Below are positions 24,252-33,918 of a stretch of DNA of 64,000 bases, piece by piece. Source of the stretch: Chryseomicrobium palamuruense (GTDB lineage: Bacteria > Bacillota > Bacilli > Bacillales_A > Planococcaceae); the NCBI RefSeq assembly GCF_042649045.1, contig NZ_JBHSEF010000026.1, forward strand, positions 1-64,000. The letters are read 5' to 3'. The notes under the pieces are model-generated. The model searched no databases, was not told the DNA's origin, and saw nothing but the letters and a program-made list of their open reading frames with translations. The stretch's first letter is position 1. Each line of letters opens with the position of its first letter. The position numbers and the translations under genes are program-made.

Positions 24252-25499
24252 TTTTGCAGCACTCATCCCCGCAACCCTTCCCGTAACTAGAGCAGCTGTG
24301 ATGTTGTAGCCGCCTGTGTAGCCATGGATATCAAGAACTTCGCCGCAGAAAAAGAGACCATGCTTTTTCTTTGAAGCCATCGTCTTTGGCTCGATTTCTT
24401 TGATGGAGACACCACCACCTGTAACGTACGCTTTTTCAAGAGGCTGCGTTCCGTCTACACGCATGGAGAAAGATTTCAATAAAGTCGAAAAGGTACGTAC
24501 TTTATCAGCGGACAGTTGTTCACCACGCATATCTTCGTCAATTTCGGCCCGCTTCAGTAAAAACAGCAACCAGCGTTCAGGAACTAACCCTTTCAACGAA
24601 TTCTTCACAGCTTTCTTTGGTTCTTCTTTTAAAATGCCATATACGTGCTGGAACGTTTCTTCTCCGTTCAAATCAGGAAGGGAATCAATTCGGAGTTCCA
24701 CGGGTTTGCCACCATTTTTCTTGCGTTCTTTGACGACAAATTGGCTACAGCGCAATATCGCGGGACCACTGACGCCAAAGTGTGTGAAGAGCATATCCAT
24801 CTGATGCGTCACCAATGTCTTGCCTTTCGTATTGTGTACAGTAACTGCGACATCCCGTAACGCGAGTCCTTGCAACTCCTTTGAACGGATAAATGGTTCT
24901 GAAGAGAGCACAGGCACTTCTGTGGGGAACAGTTCCGTCACGGTATGCCCTGCTTTTTCCGCCCAAGGGTAGCCATCACCTGTAGATCCTGTTTGGGGCA
25001 CAGCTTTTCCGCCTACCGCAATGATGACGGCCTTTGACAAGATTTCTGTGCCATCTTCTAAGCGAACACCGAGGACTTTATCATCATCCATTAGCAGCTT
25101 GGAAACTTTTGTCTGGAGACGAACGTCAACATGCCAACGTTTCATTTCATTGATCAATGCATTGACGACATCCATAGCTTTATTGGACACCGGAAACATG
25201 CGACCGTGGTCTTCTTCTTTAAGTGGGACACCCAGTCCTTCGAAGAAAGAAATAATGTCTTCGTTATTAAATACGGAGAAAGGGGAGTAGAGAAAACGAC
25301 CATTTCCAGGAATATGTTTGACTATTTCTTCTTGTGGCAGTCGGTTGGTTACGTTACAGCGCCCTCCGCCGGAAATCGCAAGCTTTTTTCCGAGCTTCGT
25401 ACCCTTTTCAATGAGTACAACCTTTTTTTGTTCTGCTCCTGCTGCACAAGCAGCCATCAGACCAGAAGGGCCACCGCCAATAACGATTACATCAAACAT
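24240..25499 (-). CDS. NAD(P)/FAD-dependent oxidoreductase, HI0933/YtfP family
   Basis: This 419-residue flavoprotein starts with the dinucleotide-binding VIVIGGGPSGLMAACAAG. It has the family motif ISGGGRCNVTN near residue 43-53 and ends with the FAD-contacting HGYTGGYNITAALVTGRVAG. Members are annotated as aminoacetone oxidase-like or BaiN-type, but the physiological substrate is unknown. It corresponds to ytfP, adjacent to the murJ homologue as in B. subtilis. Its C-terminus AAKLDV is encoded by DNA resembling the start of the 124-bp repeat downstream. The ribosome binding site is weak (AAAGGA about 14 nt away). Confidence 0.88.
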   Translation of the reverse strand: MFDVIVIGGGPSGLMAACAAGAEQKKVVLIEKGTKLGKKLAISGGGRCNVTNRLPQEEIVKHIPGNGRFLYSPFSVFNNEDIISFFEGLGVPLKEEDHGRMFPVSNKAMDVVNALINEMKRWHVDVRLQTKVSKLLMDDDKVLGVRLEDGTEILSKAVIIAVGGKAVPQTGSTGDGYPWAEKAGHTVTELFPTEVPVLSSEPFIRSKELQGLALRDVAVTVHNTKGKTLVTHQMDMLFTHFGVSGPAILRCSQFVVKERKKNGGKPVELRIDSLPDLNGEETFQHVYGILKEEPKKAVKNSLKGLVPERWLLFLLKRAEIDEDMRGEQLSADKVRTFSTLLKSFSMRVDGTQPLEKAYVTGGGVSIKEIEPKTMASKKKHGLFFCGEVLDIHGYTGGYNITAALVTGRVAGMSAAKLDV

Positions 25500-25600
25500 A
25501 CATCATTCACAATCCTTTTTTCTTTTAGTATACAGCATTGAGGTTTTCAATGAGGAGATGTAAACTGAAAGATAGACATTTTGCAGATGGGAAGATGACA

Positions 25601-27235
25601 ATGGCAGGAAATTTGCTTAAAGGCACCATGATTTTAACGCTGGGGCTCGTGCTCTCACGAATTCTCGGCGTCTTATATGTAATTCCGTTTTATCAATTGA
25701 TTGGAGAAGAGTACGTCGTTCTTTATCAGTACGCATATGTTCCTTATACAATTATGCTGGCGATTGCTGTTTCCGGCGTTCCCGTAGCTGTATCCAAGTT
25801 TGTATCCAAATATAATGCGATGGGCGATTATGCGACCGGACGCAAGCTTGTGAAATCCAGCGGACTTATCATGTTGATTACCGGTTTTGTTGGCTTTTTA
25901 GTTCTCTTCTTTTTAGCAGAACCACTTGCTCATGTAGTGATGAAAGAAAATGCAGATCCTACTAAACCAATGCCATTCACTGTAGATGATGTAGCAACGG
26001 TTATTAAATACGTCAGTTTTGCGGTTATTGTTGTGCCAGCAATGAGCTTGGTACGTGGCTTCTTTCAAGGCTACCAGCATATGACCCCAACGGCTGTCTC
26101 TCAATTAATTGAACAGATCATTCGCATTGCTGTTTTATTGGTCGGTGCATTTGTTGTTGTAAAACTCATAGGCGGGACGGAGAAGACAGCGGTCTCCTTT
26201 GCGGTATTTGCAGCGTTTATTGGCGCCATTGCGAGTATGGGTGTGCTTGCGTGGTACTGGAAAAAGCTAAAACCGGAATTTGATGCCCAAATGCATCAAA
26301 CCGGAACGGTTACATCAGATCACTCATTGAAATCAATCTATAAAGAAATGCTAATTTATACAGTGCCATTCGCACTTGTAGGCGTTATTAATCCACTGTT
26401 CCAGTTTGTCGATATGATCACGTTTAACAATGCGATGGTGTCGATTGGGGTAGATGCAGCCGACTCCCAAACGCTACTCGGAATGCTGAACTTTTCGGCC
26501 CATAAACTCGTGATGATTCCGGTCATGCTTGCAATGGGGTTTGCCATGACGCTTATCCCACTTATTACAACATATTATGCGAAAGAGGACACGGCCGGAC
26601 TGACACGATCACTCAATCAAACGTTCCAAGTCCTAACGTTCCTAACATTACCGGCAGCTCTAGGAATTTCCGTCCTAGCGTATGAATTTTACACGGTTTT
26701 CTATGAAGCGAGTGAAACTGGGTCCTCTATCCTGGCATTCTATGCACCTGTCGCCATGCTGTTCGCCTTGTATCCTGTGACAACTGCGATTTTACAGGGA
26801 ATCGATAAGCAAAAACTCATTATTTTGAATCTAATGATTGGAATCTTGGTGAAGATGGTATTGAATGTCCCGTTGATTAAGCTCTTTGAAACGAACGGAG
26901 CGATTTTAGCGACTGCGATTGGGTATATCACCGCTATCACATTAAACTTTATTGTGATTCGCTACTACTTGGATTATCAGACAAAAATGCTCTTTAGAAG
27001 ACTGTTACTCATTGTAGCGTTGACCGCTGTCATGTTGCTTCTCGCGTTTGGAGTGAAAGAAGCCTTAGAACTGTTCCTAAATCCGGACTCGAAACTCCAA
27101 GCACTCATTATTATTTTTGTATCGGCTGGTGTTGGAGCTGCGTTTTACGGGTTGGTCAGCTTGAAGCTGGGCCTTGCGCAAAAACTATTTGGTGAGCGAC
27201 TCACACGTATCACACGAAAGTTGGGAATCATATAA
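25601..27235 (+). CDS. murJ: Lipid II flippase MurJ (YtgP)
   Basis: This 544-residue membrane protein of the MVF/polysaccharide-flippase superfamily has about fourteen hydrophobic helices. It matches the length and start of B. subtilis YtgP, renamed MurJ, which flips lipid-linked peptidoglycan precursor. The conserved first-helix segment LLKGTMILTLGLVLSRILGVLYVIPF is present. Several in-frame starts exist (TTG 25538, ATG 25550, 25595, 25601). The ATG at 25601 is chosen because it reproduces the family length and lies behind GGGAAG, a weak site. The paralogue SpoVB is a less likely identity given the ytfP-ytgP-ytzG context. The stop overlaps the next gene by one base. Confidence 0.88.
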   Translation: MAGNLLKGTMILTLGLVLSRILGVLYVIPFYQLIGEEYVVLYQYAYVPYTIMLAIAVSGVPVAVSKFVSKYNAMGDYATGRKLVKSSGLIMLITGFVGFLVLFFLAEPLAHVVMKENADPTKPMPFTVDDVATVIKYVSFAVIVVPAMSLVRGFFQGYQHMTPTAVSQLIEQIIRIAVLLVGAFVVVKLIGGTEKTAVSFAVFAAFIGAIASMGVLAWYWKKLKPEFDAQMHQTGTVTSDHSLKSIYKEMLIYTVPFALVGVINPLFQFVDMITFNNAMVSIGVDAADSQTLLGMLNFSAHKLVMIPVMLAMGFAMTLIPLITTYYAKEDTAGLTRSLNQTFQVLTFLTLPAALGISVLAYEFYTVFYEASETGSSILAFYAPVAMLFALYPVTTAILQGIDKQKLIILNLMIGILVKMVLNVPLIKLFETNGAILATAIGYITAITLNFIVIRYYLDYQTKMLFRRLLLIVALTAVMLLLAFGVKEALELFLNPDSKLQALIIIFVSAGVGAAFYGLVSLKLGLAQKLFGERLTRITRKLGII

Positions 27236-27939
27236 TGCGAATGGATAAATTTTTAGCCAATATGGGCTTTGGTACACGTAAAGAAGTCAAGCAGTTGATT
27301 AAGTCGAAAGCCGTCACCTTGAATGAAGAAACGGTGAAAGATAGTGGCAAACAGTTTGACCCGGAAGCGGATATTGTCCGGGTGTATCGGGATGTGGTCG
27401 CTTACAAACCATTCTTGTATTTGATGCTCAATAAGCCTTCAGGCGTGATCTCTGCTACAGAAGATTATAAAGAGAGTACGGTCATTGATTTACTCGATGC
27501 GGATGTGCGTCATTATGATTTGCATCCGGTCGGTCGTCTTGATAAAGATACAGTGGGACTGCTTCTATTAACGAACGATGGAGATTTGACACATCAACTG
27601 CTTTCTCCAAAAAAGAAAGTGCCTAAGAAATACTATGCGCATATTGAAGGGCAAGTAACCGATGCAGATGTTGCTGCTTTTGCAAAAGGCGTCACTTTAG
27701 ATGACGGCTATGAGACTAAACCAGGAAAGTTGACCATTTTAGAAAGTGCCTCTGAGTCAGTCATCGAACTCGTCATTACGGAAGGGAAGTTCCACCAAGT
27801 AAAACGAATGTTCGAAGCCGTCGGAAAGAAAGTCGTTTATTTGAAACGACTGGAGATGGGAAGTTTACGACTTGATGAGTCTCTACAAGAGGGAGACTAC
27901 CGGGAACTGACTCAAGAAGAACTCGAACACTTATACTAA
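27235..27939 (+). CDS. RsuA-family 16S rRNA pseudouridine synthase (YtzG)
   Basis: This 234-residue protein has an N-terminal S4 RNA-binding domain (MRMDKFLANMGFGTRKEVKQL) and an RsuA/RluB-type catalytic domain. The catalytic aspartate lies in HPVGRLDKDTVGLLLLTNDGDL. By family, it isomerises a uridine in 16S rRNA (U516 in E. coli); site specificity here is inferred. The start codon shares a base with the murJ stop (TAATG), so translation is coupled. A bidirectional terminator follows. Confidence 0.9.
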   Translation: MRMDKFLANMGFGTRKEVKQLIKSKAVTLNEETVKDSGKQFDPEADIVRVYRDVVAYKPFLYLMLNKPSGVISATEDYKESTVIDLLDADVRHYDLHPVGRLDKDTVGLLLLTNDGDLTHQLLSPKKKVPKKYYAHIEGQVTDADVAAFAKGVTLDDGYETKPGKLTILESASESVIELVITEGKFHQVKRMFEAVGKKVVYLKRLEMGSLRLDESLQEGDYRELTQEELEHLY

Positions 27940-27945
27940 TCAAGA

Positions 27946-27984
27946 AAAGAGAGGCTCTCCGCAATTGGAAAGCCTCTCTTTATT
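27946..27984. terminator. Bidirectional terminator, pseudouridine synthase / ytzE
   Basis: AAAGAGAGGCT (27946-27956) and AGCCTCTCTTT (27971-27981) form an 11-bp stem, with inner CC/GG pairs, between the convergent genes. Confidence 0.8.
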
Positions 27985-28000
27985 CGTAGATGTCTTGCGC

Positions 28001-28222
28001 CTAAGATGGAATTTTAACTCGTTTGTTCGTCGTTGTCCATTTTCCTCTAACAGGGCTGATGACTAGGTCATTAAATGCAAGCACGTTCAAATCCCGTTGA
28101 ATCGTGCGAGGAGTGATGCCAAATTCATCGACTAAATCTTGCGTTGTCACGGTTCCGTTCTCACGGATGAACATGTACATATCTTTAATTCGATTGAGCA
28201 TCCGATCAGTAGTTGGTTTCAT
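28001..28222 (-). CDS. ytzE: Small DeoR-type winged-helix regulator (YtzE)
   Basis: This 73-residue protein consists only of a DeoR-family helix-turn-helix. MLNRIKDMYMFIRENGTVTTQDLVDEFGITPRTIQRDLNVL covers residues 7-47, with recognition helix TPRTIQRDLN. It lacks the sugar-phosphate-binding domain of full DeoR proteins. Length and position beside pepV match B. subtilis ytzE, whose targets are unknown. The ATG follows AAGGAGTGG. A 223-bp gap to pepV holds the promoters of both divergent genes, but I could not assign them confidently. Confidence 0.85.
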   Translation of the reverse strand: MKPTTDRMLNRIKDMYMFIRENGTVTTQDLVDEFGITPRTIQRDLNVLAFNDLVISPVRGKWTTTNKRVKIPS

Positions 28223-28445
28223 TCGTAACCACTCCTTCTTATCGTATCCTTGACTCGACTAGCGGACGATGCATAAAACGGTTAACTGGCTGGTTCAGAC
28301 AACCCCTTTTAAAATTCTATTATTATCTGACAATTCCATTATAACGACAATAAGCATTTTTTTCTAGAAAATTTATCGAATTTACAAAACCTTTACGTCA
28401 TTTCGGTGTAGAATAGAAGCATTAAACTGCGCAAGGAGGCACGAT

Positions 28446-29840
28446 ATGAACTGGCAAGAACTTGTCTTAGAACGTAAAGATGAATTGCTTCAAGAACTTC
28501 AGCAACTGATACAAATCGAAAGTGTATTGGATGAATCGAATGCGACAGAAGAGTACCCATTCGGACCAAAACCTGCAGAAGCTCTAGCCTATTTGTTACA
28601 AAAAGGTGCTGAGCAAGGGATGAAAATCAAAAATGTGGATAACTTCGCAGGTCATATCGAGATGGGCGAAGGGAACGAACTAATCGGTATTTTAGGTCAT
28701 GTAGATGTTGTGCCAGCTGGAGAAGGCTGGTCAGTTCCTCCATTCGAAGGACGCATCGTGGACTCAAAAATGATTGGTCGGGGAACGATAGATGATAAGG
28801 GACCGACAATAGCAGCATGGATGGCTATGAAACTTGTCAAAGACGCCGGTATTTCACTCGAGCGCCGCGTGCGGTTAATTATTGGAACAGACGAAGAGAG
28901 TGGCTTCCGCTGCGTACGTCGCTACTTCGAAACGGAAGAAATGCCGACACTTGGATTTGCTCCAGATGCCGACTTTCCTATTATTAATGCGGAAAAAGGC
29001 ATTGCAGGCATCGAACTAAAACAACAGGCCTCTTTTGAATCAAGCAAGTTGCTTCTCTTCCAATCAGGAGAGCGCACAAACATGGTTCCTGATGAAGCCA
29101 GTGCACTGATTCAACTGCCTTTAGACGATGTAAACGAAAGTTTCCATGAATTTTTACACACCCACAAGTTGAGCGGGAAAGCACTAGATATGGATGGAAA
29201 AACGTCTCTCCTTCTTTATGGGAAATCAGCGCATGCCATGGAACCGGATCACGGAGTGAATGCAGCCATCAAGCTTGCTGAATTTTTGACGACTCTTGAA
29301 CTGGACGGACAAGGAAATACCTTTATAGCAACGCTCGTCCACGCATTTGCAAGCAATTCGCGTGGAAAAGACTTTGATGGCTATTTTGCGGATGATATGT
29401 CAGGAGAAACCACGTACAATGCTGGCATTGTCCAATTTGCAAAAGAAGAAGGTTTTACAATTAAGGTGAGTATGCGCTATTCGGTCAGTTGCCCATTTGA
29501 TGAAGTCATGGAACGGATTACGAACCACTTTAAGCAGCGAGATGTCGAGGTACGTGTAGCCTCAAATTCGGCGCCTCATTATGTCGACAAGTCAGATGAA
29601 TTGATTCAATCGTTATCGAGGGTTTATGAACGTCAGACCGGTCACAAGGCAGAATTAGTAGCCATCGGCGGCGGGACATATGCTCGTGTTCTTAAAAAAG
29701 GGGTTGCGTTTGGCATGTTGTTCCCAGGCGAACCAGACGTTGCCCATCAAGCAGATGAATTTGTGAATATCGATAATTTGTTAAAAGCCACCGCGATTTA
29801 TGCAGATGCGATTGCAGAACTTGCAGGAAAGAGGGAATAG
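28446..29840 (+). CDS. pepV: Dipeptidase PepV (peptidase family M20)
   Basis: This 464-residue dinuclear zinc peptidase hydrolyses dipeptides. Metal and catalytic motifs are GHVDVVPAGEGW near residue 87, GRGTIDDKGP near 117 and GTDEESGFRC near 152; VAIGGGTYARVLKKGVAFG near the C-terminus is PepV-typical. The ATG follows AAGGAGG. The stop codon is 3 bp before dat, so the two are co-transcribed, as in B. subtilis (ytjP). The pairing suggests recycling of D-Ala or cell-wall-derived dipeptides, which is inference. Confidence 0.93.
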   Translation: MNWQELVLERKDELLQELQQLIQIESVLDESNATEEYPFGPKPAEALAYLLQKGAEQGMKIKNVDNFAGHIEMGEGNELIGILGHVDVVPAGEGWSVPPFEGRIVDSKMIGRGTIDDKGPTIAAWMAMKLVKDAGISLERRVRLIIGTDEESGFRCVRRYFETEEMPTLGFAPDADFPIINAEKGIAGIELKQQASFESSKLLLFQSGERTNMVPDEASALIQLPLDDVNESFHEFLHTHKLSGKALDMDGKTSLLLYGKSAHAMEPDHGVNAAIKLAEFLTTLELDGQGNTFIATLVHAFASNSRGKDFDGYFADDMSGETTYNAGIVQFAKEEGFTIKVSMRYSVSCPFDEVMERITNHFKQRDVEVRVASNSAPHYVDKSDELIQSLSRVYERQTGHKAELVAIGGGTYARVLKKGVAFGMLFPGEPDVAHQADEFVNIDNLLKATAIYADAIAELAGKRE

Positions 29841-29843
29841 ACA

Positions 29844-30695
29844 ATGGAAAAAGTGTTATGGAATGATCAACTAACAACGCGTGACGAAGTGAAAATCGGA
29901 ATAGAAGACAGAGGTTACCAATTTGGTGATGGGATCTATGAAGTGATCAAAGTATATGGTGGAGACGTCTTTACGGCAACCGAGCATATTGACCGGTTCT
30001 ATTCAAGTGCAGAAAAAATTGCTATGGCCCTTCCGTATACAAAAGATGTGCTGCATCATTTAATTCATCAGCTAATAGAAGAAAATGAACTCGAGAACGG
30101 TATCGTCTATCTTCAAGCAACACGTGGCGATTCCCCACGAAACCATCCGTATCCGAATCCAGCCGTCGAAGCTGTTTTGACCGGGTATACGCGTGAAACA
30201 AAGCGCCCACTTGCGGAGCTAGAGGCCGGAGTACCAGTTATTCTTATTGAAGACATTCGCTGGTTACGTTGTGATATTAAATCACTGAATTTACTCGGTA
30301 ACGTCATGGCGAAGCAACAAGCGGTTGAAAAAGGCTGCTTTGAAGCGGTACAACACCGAGGGGATGTCATCACAGAAGGTTCTTCTTCCAATGCATTCGG
30401 AATTAAAGACGGAACGCTGTACACGCACCCAACGACAAACCTGATTCTGAACGGGATTACACGACAAGTCATTCTCGATTGTTGCAAAGAGATCGGTCTT
30501 CCTGTGGTGGAAGAAGCGTTCACTGTGGAGCAAGCGAAACAAATGGATGAATTCTTTATTTCTTCGACAGGAATTGAAGTGATGCCTGTAATCAAGTTAG
30601 ATGATCATGTCGTTGGAAATGGCACTCCAGGAGAATGGACGCGCAAGCTTCAACACGCGTTTGAAGCGAAGTTGCCACGAAAACTCTATGTCTAA
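29844..30695 (+). CDS. dat: D-amino acid aminotransferase
   Basis: This 283-residue class IV PLP aminotransferase interconverts D-alanine and D-glutamate, feeding peptidoglycan synthesis. Fold-type IV motifs are YQFGDGIYEVIKVYGG near residue 28, RGDSPRNHPYP near 95, and the PLP lysine in CDIKSLNLLGNVMAK (K143 region). Length is normal. It lies 3 bp after pepV behind GAGGG, and its end overlaps the start of thpR by 8 bp. Confidence 0.94.
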   Translation: MEKVLWNDQLTTRDEVKIGIEDRGYQFGDGIYEVIKVYGGDVFTATEHIDRFYSSAEKIAMALPYTKDVLHHLIHQLIEENELENGIVYLQATRGDSPRNHPYPNPAVEAVLTGYTRETKRPLAELEAGVPVILIEDIRWLRCDIKSLNLLGNVMAKQQAVEKGCFEAVQHRGDVITEGSSSNAFGIKDGTLYTHPTTNLILNGITRQVILDCCKEIGLPVVEEAFTVEQAKQMDEFFISSTGIEVMPVIKLDDHVVGNGTPGEWTRKLQHAFEAKLPRKLYV

Positions 30696-31227
30696 TTTTC
30701 ACTATTGTGTTGGCTTGTTCGTACCGGATGAGATAAAAGCCTATTTACGTACGATTCAAAAAGAATTAGATCTCGAAAATTATTACCGGAGGCTAACCCA
30801 TGCGGATGATTTTCATATCACCTTATCGTTTATTGGTGAAATGAAGGAGGAAAATCTGCTAGCTCTTCAAAATCAACTAGCCCAACTCACATTTCCTGAG
30901 ATGACATTCCGCTTGACGGATATAAAAGGCTTTGGAAGCGGACATCCTCCGCGTGTCGTTTATGCAGGCGTTGAAACGCAACCTACACTTGAAAAATTGG
31001 AGGAGGACGTGTACCGTGTGACATCACAGTATCAAGCGGACCGAAAATCACCTTTTGTACCGCATATCACGCTTGCCAAGCGGGTGAGACATGCAGATGA
31101 GGTCCAGTTCTCAGGAAAACTTGAAGGGGAGTGGACAGCTCAGGAGATGTCGCTATTTCGAGTGCATAAAGGGAAGCAACCAAGTTATGAGAGCATTGCA
31201 ACGTTCGATGGTAAAGGTGAAGTGTAA
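30688..31227 (+). CDS. thpR: RNA 2',3'-cyclic phosphodiesterase ThpR (2H family)
   Basis: This 179-residue protein belongs to the 2H phosphoesterase family (LigT/YtlP). The two catalytic HxTx motifs are HITL in DFHITLSFIG and HITL in PFVPHITLAKR. The ATG at 30688 is preferred to the longer open frame from 30601: it yields the usual compact start MSNFHYCVGLFVPDEIK and an 8-bp overlap with dat. The next gene starts immediately after its stop. Ligase activity seen in E. coli is not implied. Confidence 0.88.
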   Translation: MSNFHYCVGLFVPDEIKAYLRTIQKELDLENYYRRLTHADDFHITLSFIGEMKEENLLALQNQLAQLTFPEMTFRLTDIKGFGSGHPPRVVYAGVETQPTLEKLEEDVYRVTSQYQADRKSPFVPHITLAKRVRHADEVQFSGKLEGEWTAQEMSLFRVHKGKQPSYESIATFDGKGEV

Positions 31228-32154
31228 ATGAAATCTGTAACAGTCATTATTAATCCGGTGGCGGGGAACGGGCGGGCACTTAAAAAGTGGCAAAACCTAC
31301 AACCGTCTCTACCGGAAGCAACTGTGTATTATTCAGAATACCCGCGCCATGCTGTTTCGATAGCGAAAAATCTGGTGAAAGAGAAGATCGCCAGATTAGT
31401 TATTGTCATTGGCGGCGACGGGACAGTTCATGAAGTGATTGAAGGAACAAAAGGGGCACCTTGGATAGAAGTGGTAGCTGTCTCTGCAGGAAGTGGCAAT
31501 GATTTTGGTCGCACGTTCACAACGGTTGACTCCTTAGAAGATATTCAAGATTTTGTTGAGACGTCTGCACCGGTCAAACAGATGCGCATCGGACGAATGC
31601 ACACTTCCCCTAAAGAAATGGTCTTTATCAATAACTCAGGATACGGATTTGATGCGAAGGTCGTCTATGAAGCGAACCAATCGATTTGGAAGAAGAGACT
31701 GAACCGTTTTGGACTAGGGAAAGTCGTCTATTATGGGCTCGTTGTGAGGGAATTGGTCACGTACCAGCCGACTTCGTTACAGTTGAAAGTCGACGATGAG
31801 AATCATACATTTCACGATGTATGGTTCGTTGTCGTCTGTAACCAAGCGTATTTTGGTGGAGGTATGAAAATATCGCCTCATTCCAATCCGGAAGACGATT
31901 TCCTGGAGGCTACGGTTGTCTCGGGCATTTCCCGGTGGAAATTACTTGTGTTATTTGGTACGGTTTTCTTAGGCTGGCATACGAAGCTTGCGGCTGTAAA
32001 GCAGTTTTCAGGAACTCGATTTGAATTAACGACAAGTGCGCCGCTCATTGGACATGCTGATGGAGAATACTCCGGTCAGTTACTGCCAGGTGACGTGGCG
32101 GTTGCGACTTTATATCAAGAAACATGGGCCATGCCCATTCAGTCAGAAAGGTGA
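31228..32154 (+). CDS. ytlR: Diacylglycerol kinase-family lipid kinase (YtlR)
   Basis: This 308-residue protein belongs to the DagK/sphingosine-kinase fold. The nucleotide motif GGDGTVHEVIEG is near residue 60, with AVSAGSGNDFGRTF near 88. The N-terminal VTVIINPVAGNGRA is a typical opening. DgkB is the housekeeping diacylglycerol kinase in Bacillales; YtlR-type paralogues have unclear lipid substrates. It is within the pepV-dat-thpR-ytlR-trmB-ytnP run, abutting thpR and 6 bp before trmB. Confidence 0.86.
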   Translation: MKSVTVIINPVAGNGRALKKWQNLQPSLPEATVYYSEYPRHAVSIAKNLVKEKIARLVIVIGGDGTVHEVIEGTKGAPWIEVVAVSAGSGNDFGRTFTTVDSLEDIQDFVETSAPVKQMRIGRMHTSPKEMVFINNSGYGFDAKVVYEANQSIWKKRLNRFGLGKVVYYGLVVRELVTYQPTSLQLKVDDENHTFHDVWFVVVCNQAYFGGGMKISPHSNPEDDFLEATVVSGISRWKLLVLFGTVFLGWHTKLAAVKQFSGTRFELTTSAPLIGHADGEYSGQLLPGDVAVATLYQETWAMPIQSER

Positions 32155-32160
32155 ACTACT

Positions 32161-32802
32161 ATGCGTTTACGTAACAAACCATGGGCTCAAGAGTATATCC
32201 AAGCCCATCCGGAAGTGGTCATTGCCAACCCGGAAGCACGAAAAGGAAAGTGGCACGAAGAATTTGGGAATTCGAATCCTGTACACGTCGAAGTCGGCAC
32301 GGGGAAAGGCCAATTCGTGATTGGTATGGCCCAACAAAATCCACACATCAACTATATCGGTATCGAATTATATGATTCCGTAATCGTAGTCGCACTCGAG
32401 AAAGTGTTGGAGCAGGAAGCACTTCCGAACTTGCGTTTGTTGAATGTGAATGGAAAAGATTTGACGGAGTACTTTGAGAAGGGCGATATCCATCAAGTCT
32501 ATTTGAATTTCTCAGATCCTTGGCCTAAGACACGTCATGCAAAACGCCGTTTAACGCATGCGAATTTCTTAACATTATATCGTGATTTAATGCCAGAAGG
32601 TGGAGAGGTCCACTTTAAGACGGATAATCGAGGACTTTTTGAATACTCATTGATAAGCACGACAGATTTTGGTATGCAGTTGAAGCTCGTTTCATTAGAT
32701 CTTCATGCAGAAGAACCAGAGGAAAATGTGCGTACGGAATATGAGGAAAAGTTTGCTGCGAAAGGGCAGCCGATCTATCGGTTAGAAGCCAAATTTAAAT
32801 AG
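32161..32802 (+). CDS. trmB: tRNA (guanine-N7-)-methyltransferase TrmB
   Basis: This 213-residue SAM-dependent enzyme makes m7G46 in tRNA. Motif I is VEVGTGKGQFVIGMA near residue 44, and the hallmark SDPWPKTRHAKRRL is at about 117-130. The ATG follows AAAGGTGAA. The gene lies between ytlR and ytnP as in B. subtilis. Confidence 0.95.
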   Translation: MRLRNKPWAQEYIQAHPEVVIANPEARKGKWHEEFGNSNPVHVEVGTGKGQFVIGMAQQNPHINYIGIELYDSVIVVALEKVLEQEALPNLRLLNVNGKDLTEYFEKGDIHQVYLNFSDPWPKTRHAKRRLTHANFLTLYRDLMPEGGEVHFKTDNRGLFEYSLISTTDFGMQLKLVSLDLHAEEPEENVRTEYEEKFAAKGQPIYRLEAKFK

Positions 32803-32812
32803 GGGTGAAGGA

Positions 32813-33661
32813 ATGGACACGTATCAATTTGGGGATTTTTCATTTACTTGGTTAAAAGGAGGAACGACGAACATGGACGGGGGTGCCATGTTCGGTGTCG
32901 TCCCAAAAGCACTATGGTCAAAGCGCTACCCTGTGAACGACAACAACCAGATCGAGTTACCATGTGACCCTCTGCTGATTCAAACAAATGGTCACAACAT
33001 CTTGCTTGAATCCGGACTGAATTTTGGAAAGTTTGATGACAAGAAGAAGCGGAACTACGGCATCACCGATGAGTCTCGAGTCGAGGCACAGCTTGGGGAA
33101 CTTGGATTAACCGCAGCGGATATCGATATAATTATGATGACACATCTGCATTTTGATCACGCTTCCGGACTGACGACATTAGAACAAGATGGATCGTATT
33201 CATCGACATTCCCAAATGCCAAGATTTTTGTATCGGAAGTGGAATGGAACGAAATGAAGAATCCAAACATTCGCTCTCGCAATACATATTGGAAAGAAAA
33301 CTGGCAGCCAATCGAAGGACAAGTGGTACCATTCACGGACTCGTCCGAAGTGATTCCTGGGATTGAAATGATTCATACTGGAGGCCACAGCAATGGCCAC
33401 AGTATTGTGAAAATGGAGCAAAATGGTGAAACAATTATCCATTTTGCGGATTTGATGCCGACACATGCTCACCAAAGTCCGTTATGGGTGCTTGCGTATG
33501 ACGATTACCCCATGACATCTGTCTTTACAAAAGACAAGTGGGTGCCGGAGCTACTTGAGAACGGCTACTGGGCAAGCTTCTATCACGATACATTTTACCG
33601 ACTAGTGAAATGGTCGAAGGACGGGAAAGAGATTGTGGAGAGCGTGAAGCGCACGACTTAG
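32813..33661 (+). CDS. ytnP: Metallo-beta-lactamase-fold hydrolase (YtnP family)
   Basis: This 282-residue protein has the HxHxDH zinc motif MTHLHFDHASG near residue 103 and later ligands in HTGGHSNGHS and FADLMPTHAH. B. subtilis YtnP is a lactonase reported to interfere with Streptomyces signalling; lactonase activity here is inferred. It is the last gene of the pepV-to-ytnP run. A long stem-loop about 70 bp downstream ends the transcript. Confidence 0.87.
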   Translation: MDTYQFGDFSFTWLKGGTTNMDGGAMFGVVPKALWSKRYPVNDNNQIELPCDPLLIQTNGHNILLESGLNFGKFDDKKKRNYGITDESRVEAQLGELGLTAADIDIIMMTHLHFDHASGLTTLEQDGSYSSTFPNAKIFVSEVEWNEMKNPNIRSRNTYWKENWQPIEGQVVPFTDSSEVIPGIEMIHTGGHSNGHSIVKMEQNGETIIHFADLMPTHAHQSPLWVLAYDDYPMTSVFTKDKWVPELLENGYWASFYHDTFYRLVKWSKDGKEIVESVKRTT

Positions 33662-33729
33662 ATACATGAGTTCGAGTAAATAGTTTTAACATACTCCAGA
33701 TGTTTTTATAACTATGTGATGATATAAAA

Positions 33730-33786
33730 GAATACGGTTGGATTGTGCAAATAGAGACGCACAATCTAATCGTATTCATTTTTTGT
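33730..33786 (+). terminator. Terminator of the pepV-ytnP run
   Basis: An 18-bp stem with a few G-T pairs (33731-33748 with 33759-33776) is followed by CATTTTTTG. Confidence 0.8.
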
Positions 33787-33918
33787 TGGCTAATATATCT
33801 TCCGGAGTGCAAAGCTACTTGGTAAAAGCATTATAGGGAAGTGTGCATCCATCCCACATTTATCAGTAGCACGAATTGTCGTGGGAAGAGATCTTAGAGT
33901 ATTCTATATCTGGAAAGT

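Noticed and set aside
28223..28445. Promoters of ytzE and pepV
   Set aside because: Several A/T-rich -10-like elements exist on both strands, but none has a matching -35, so no assignment is made.
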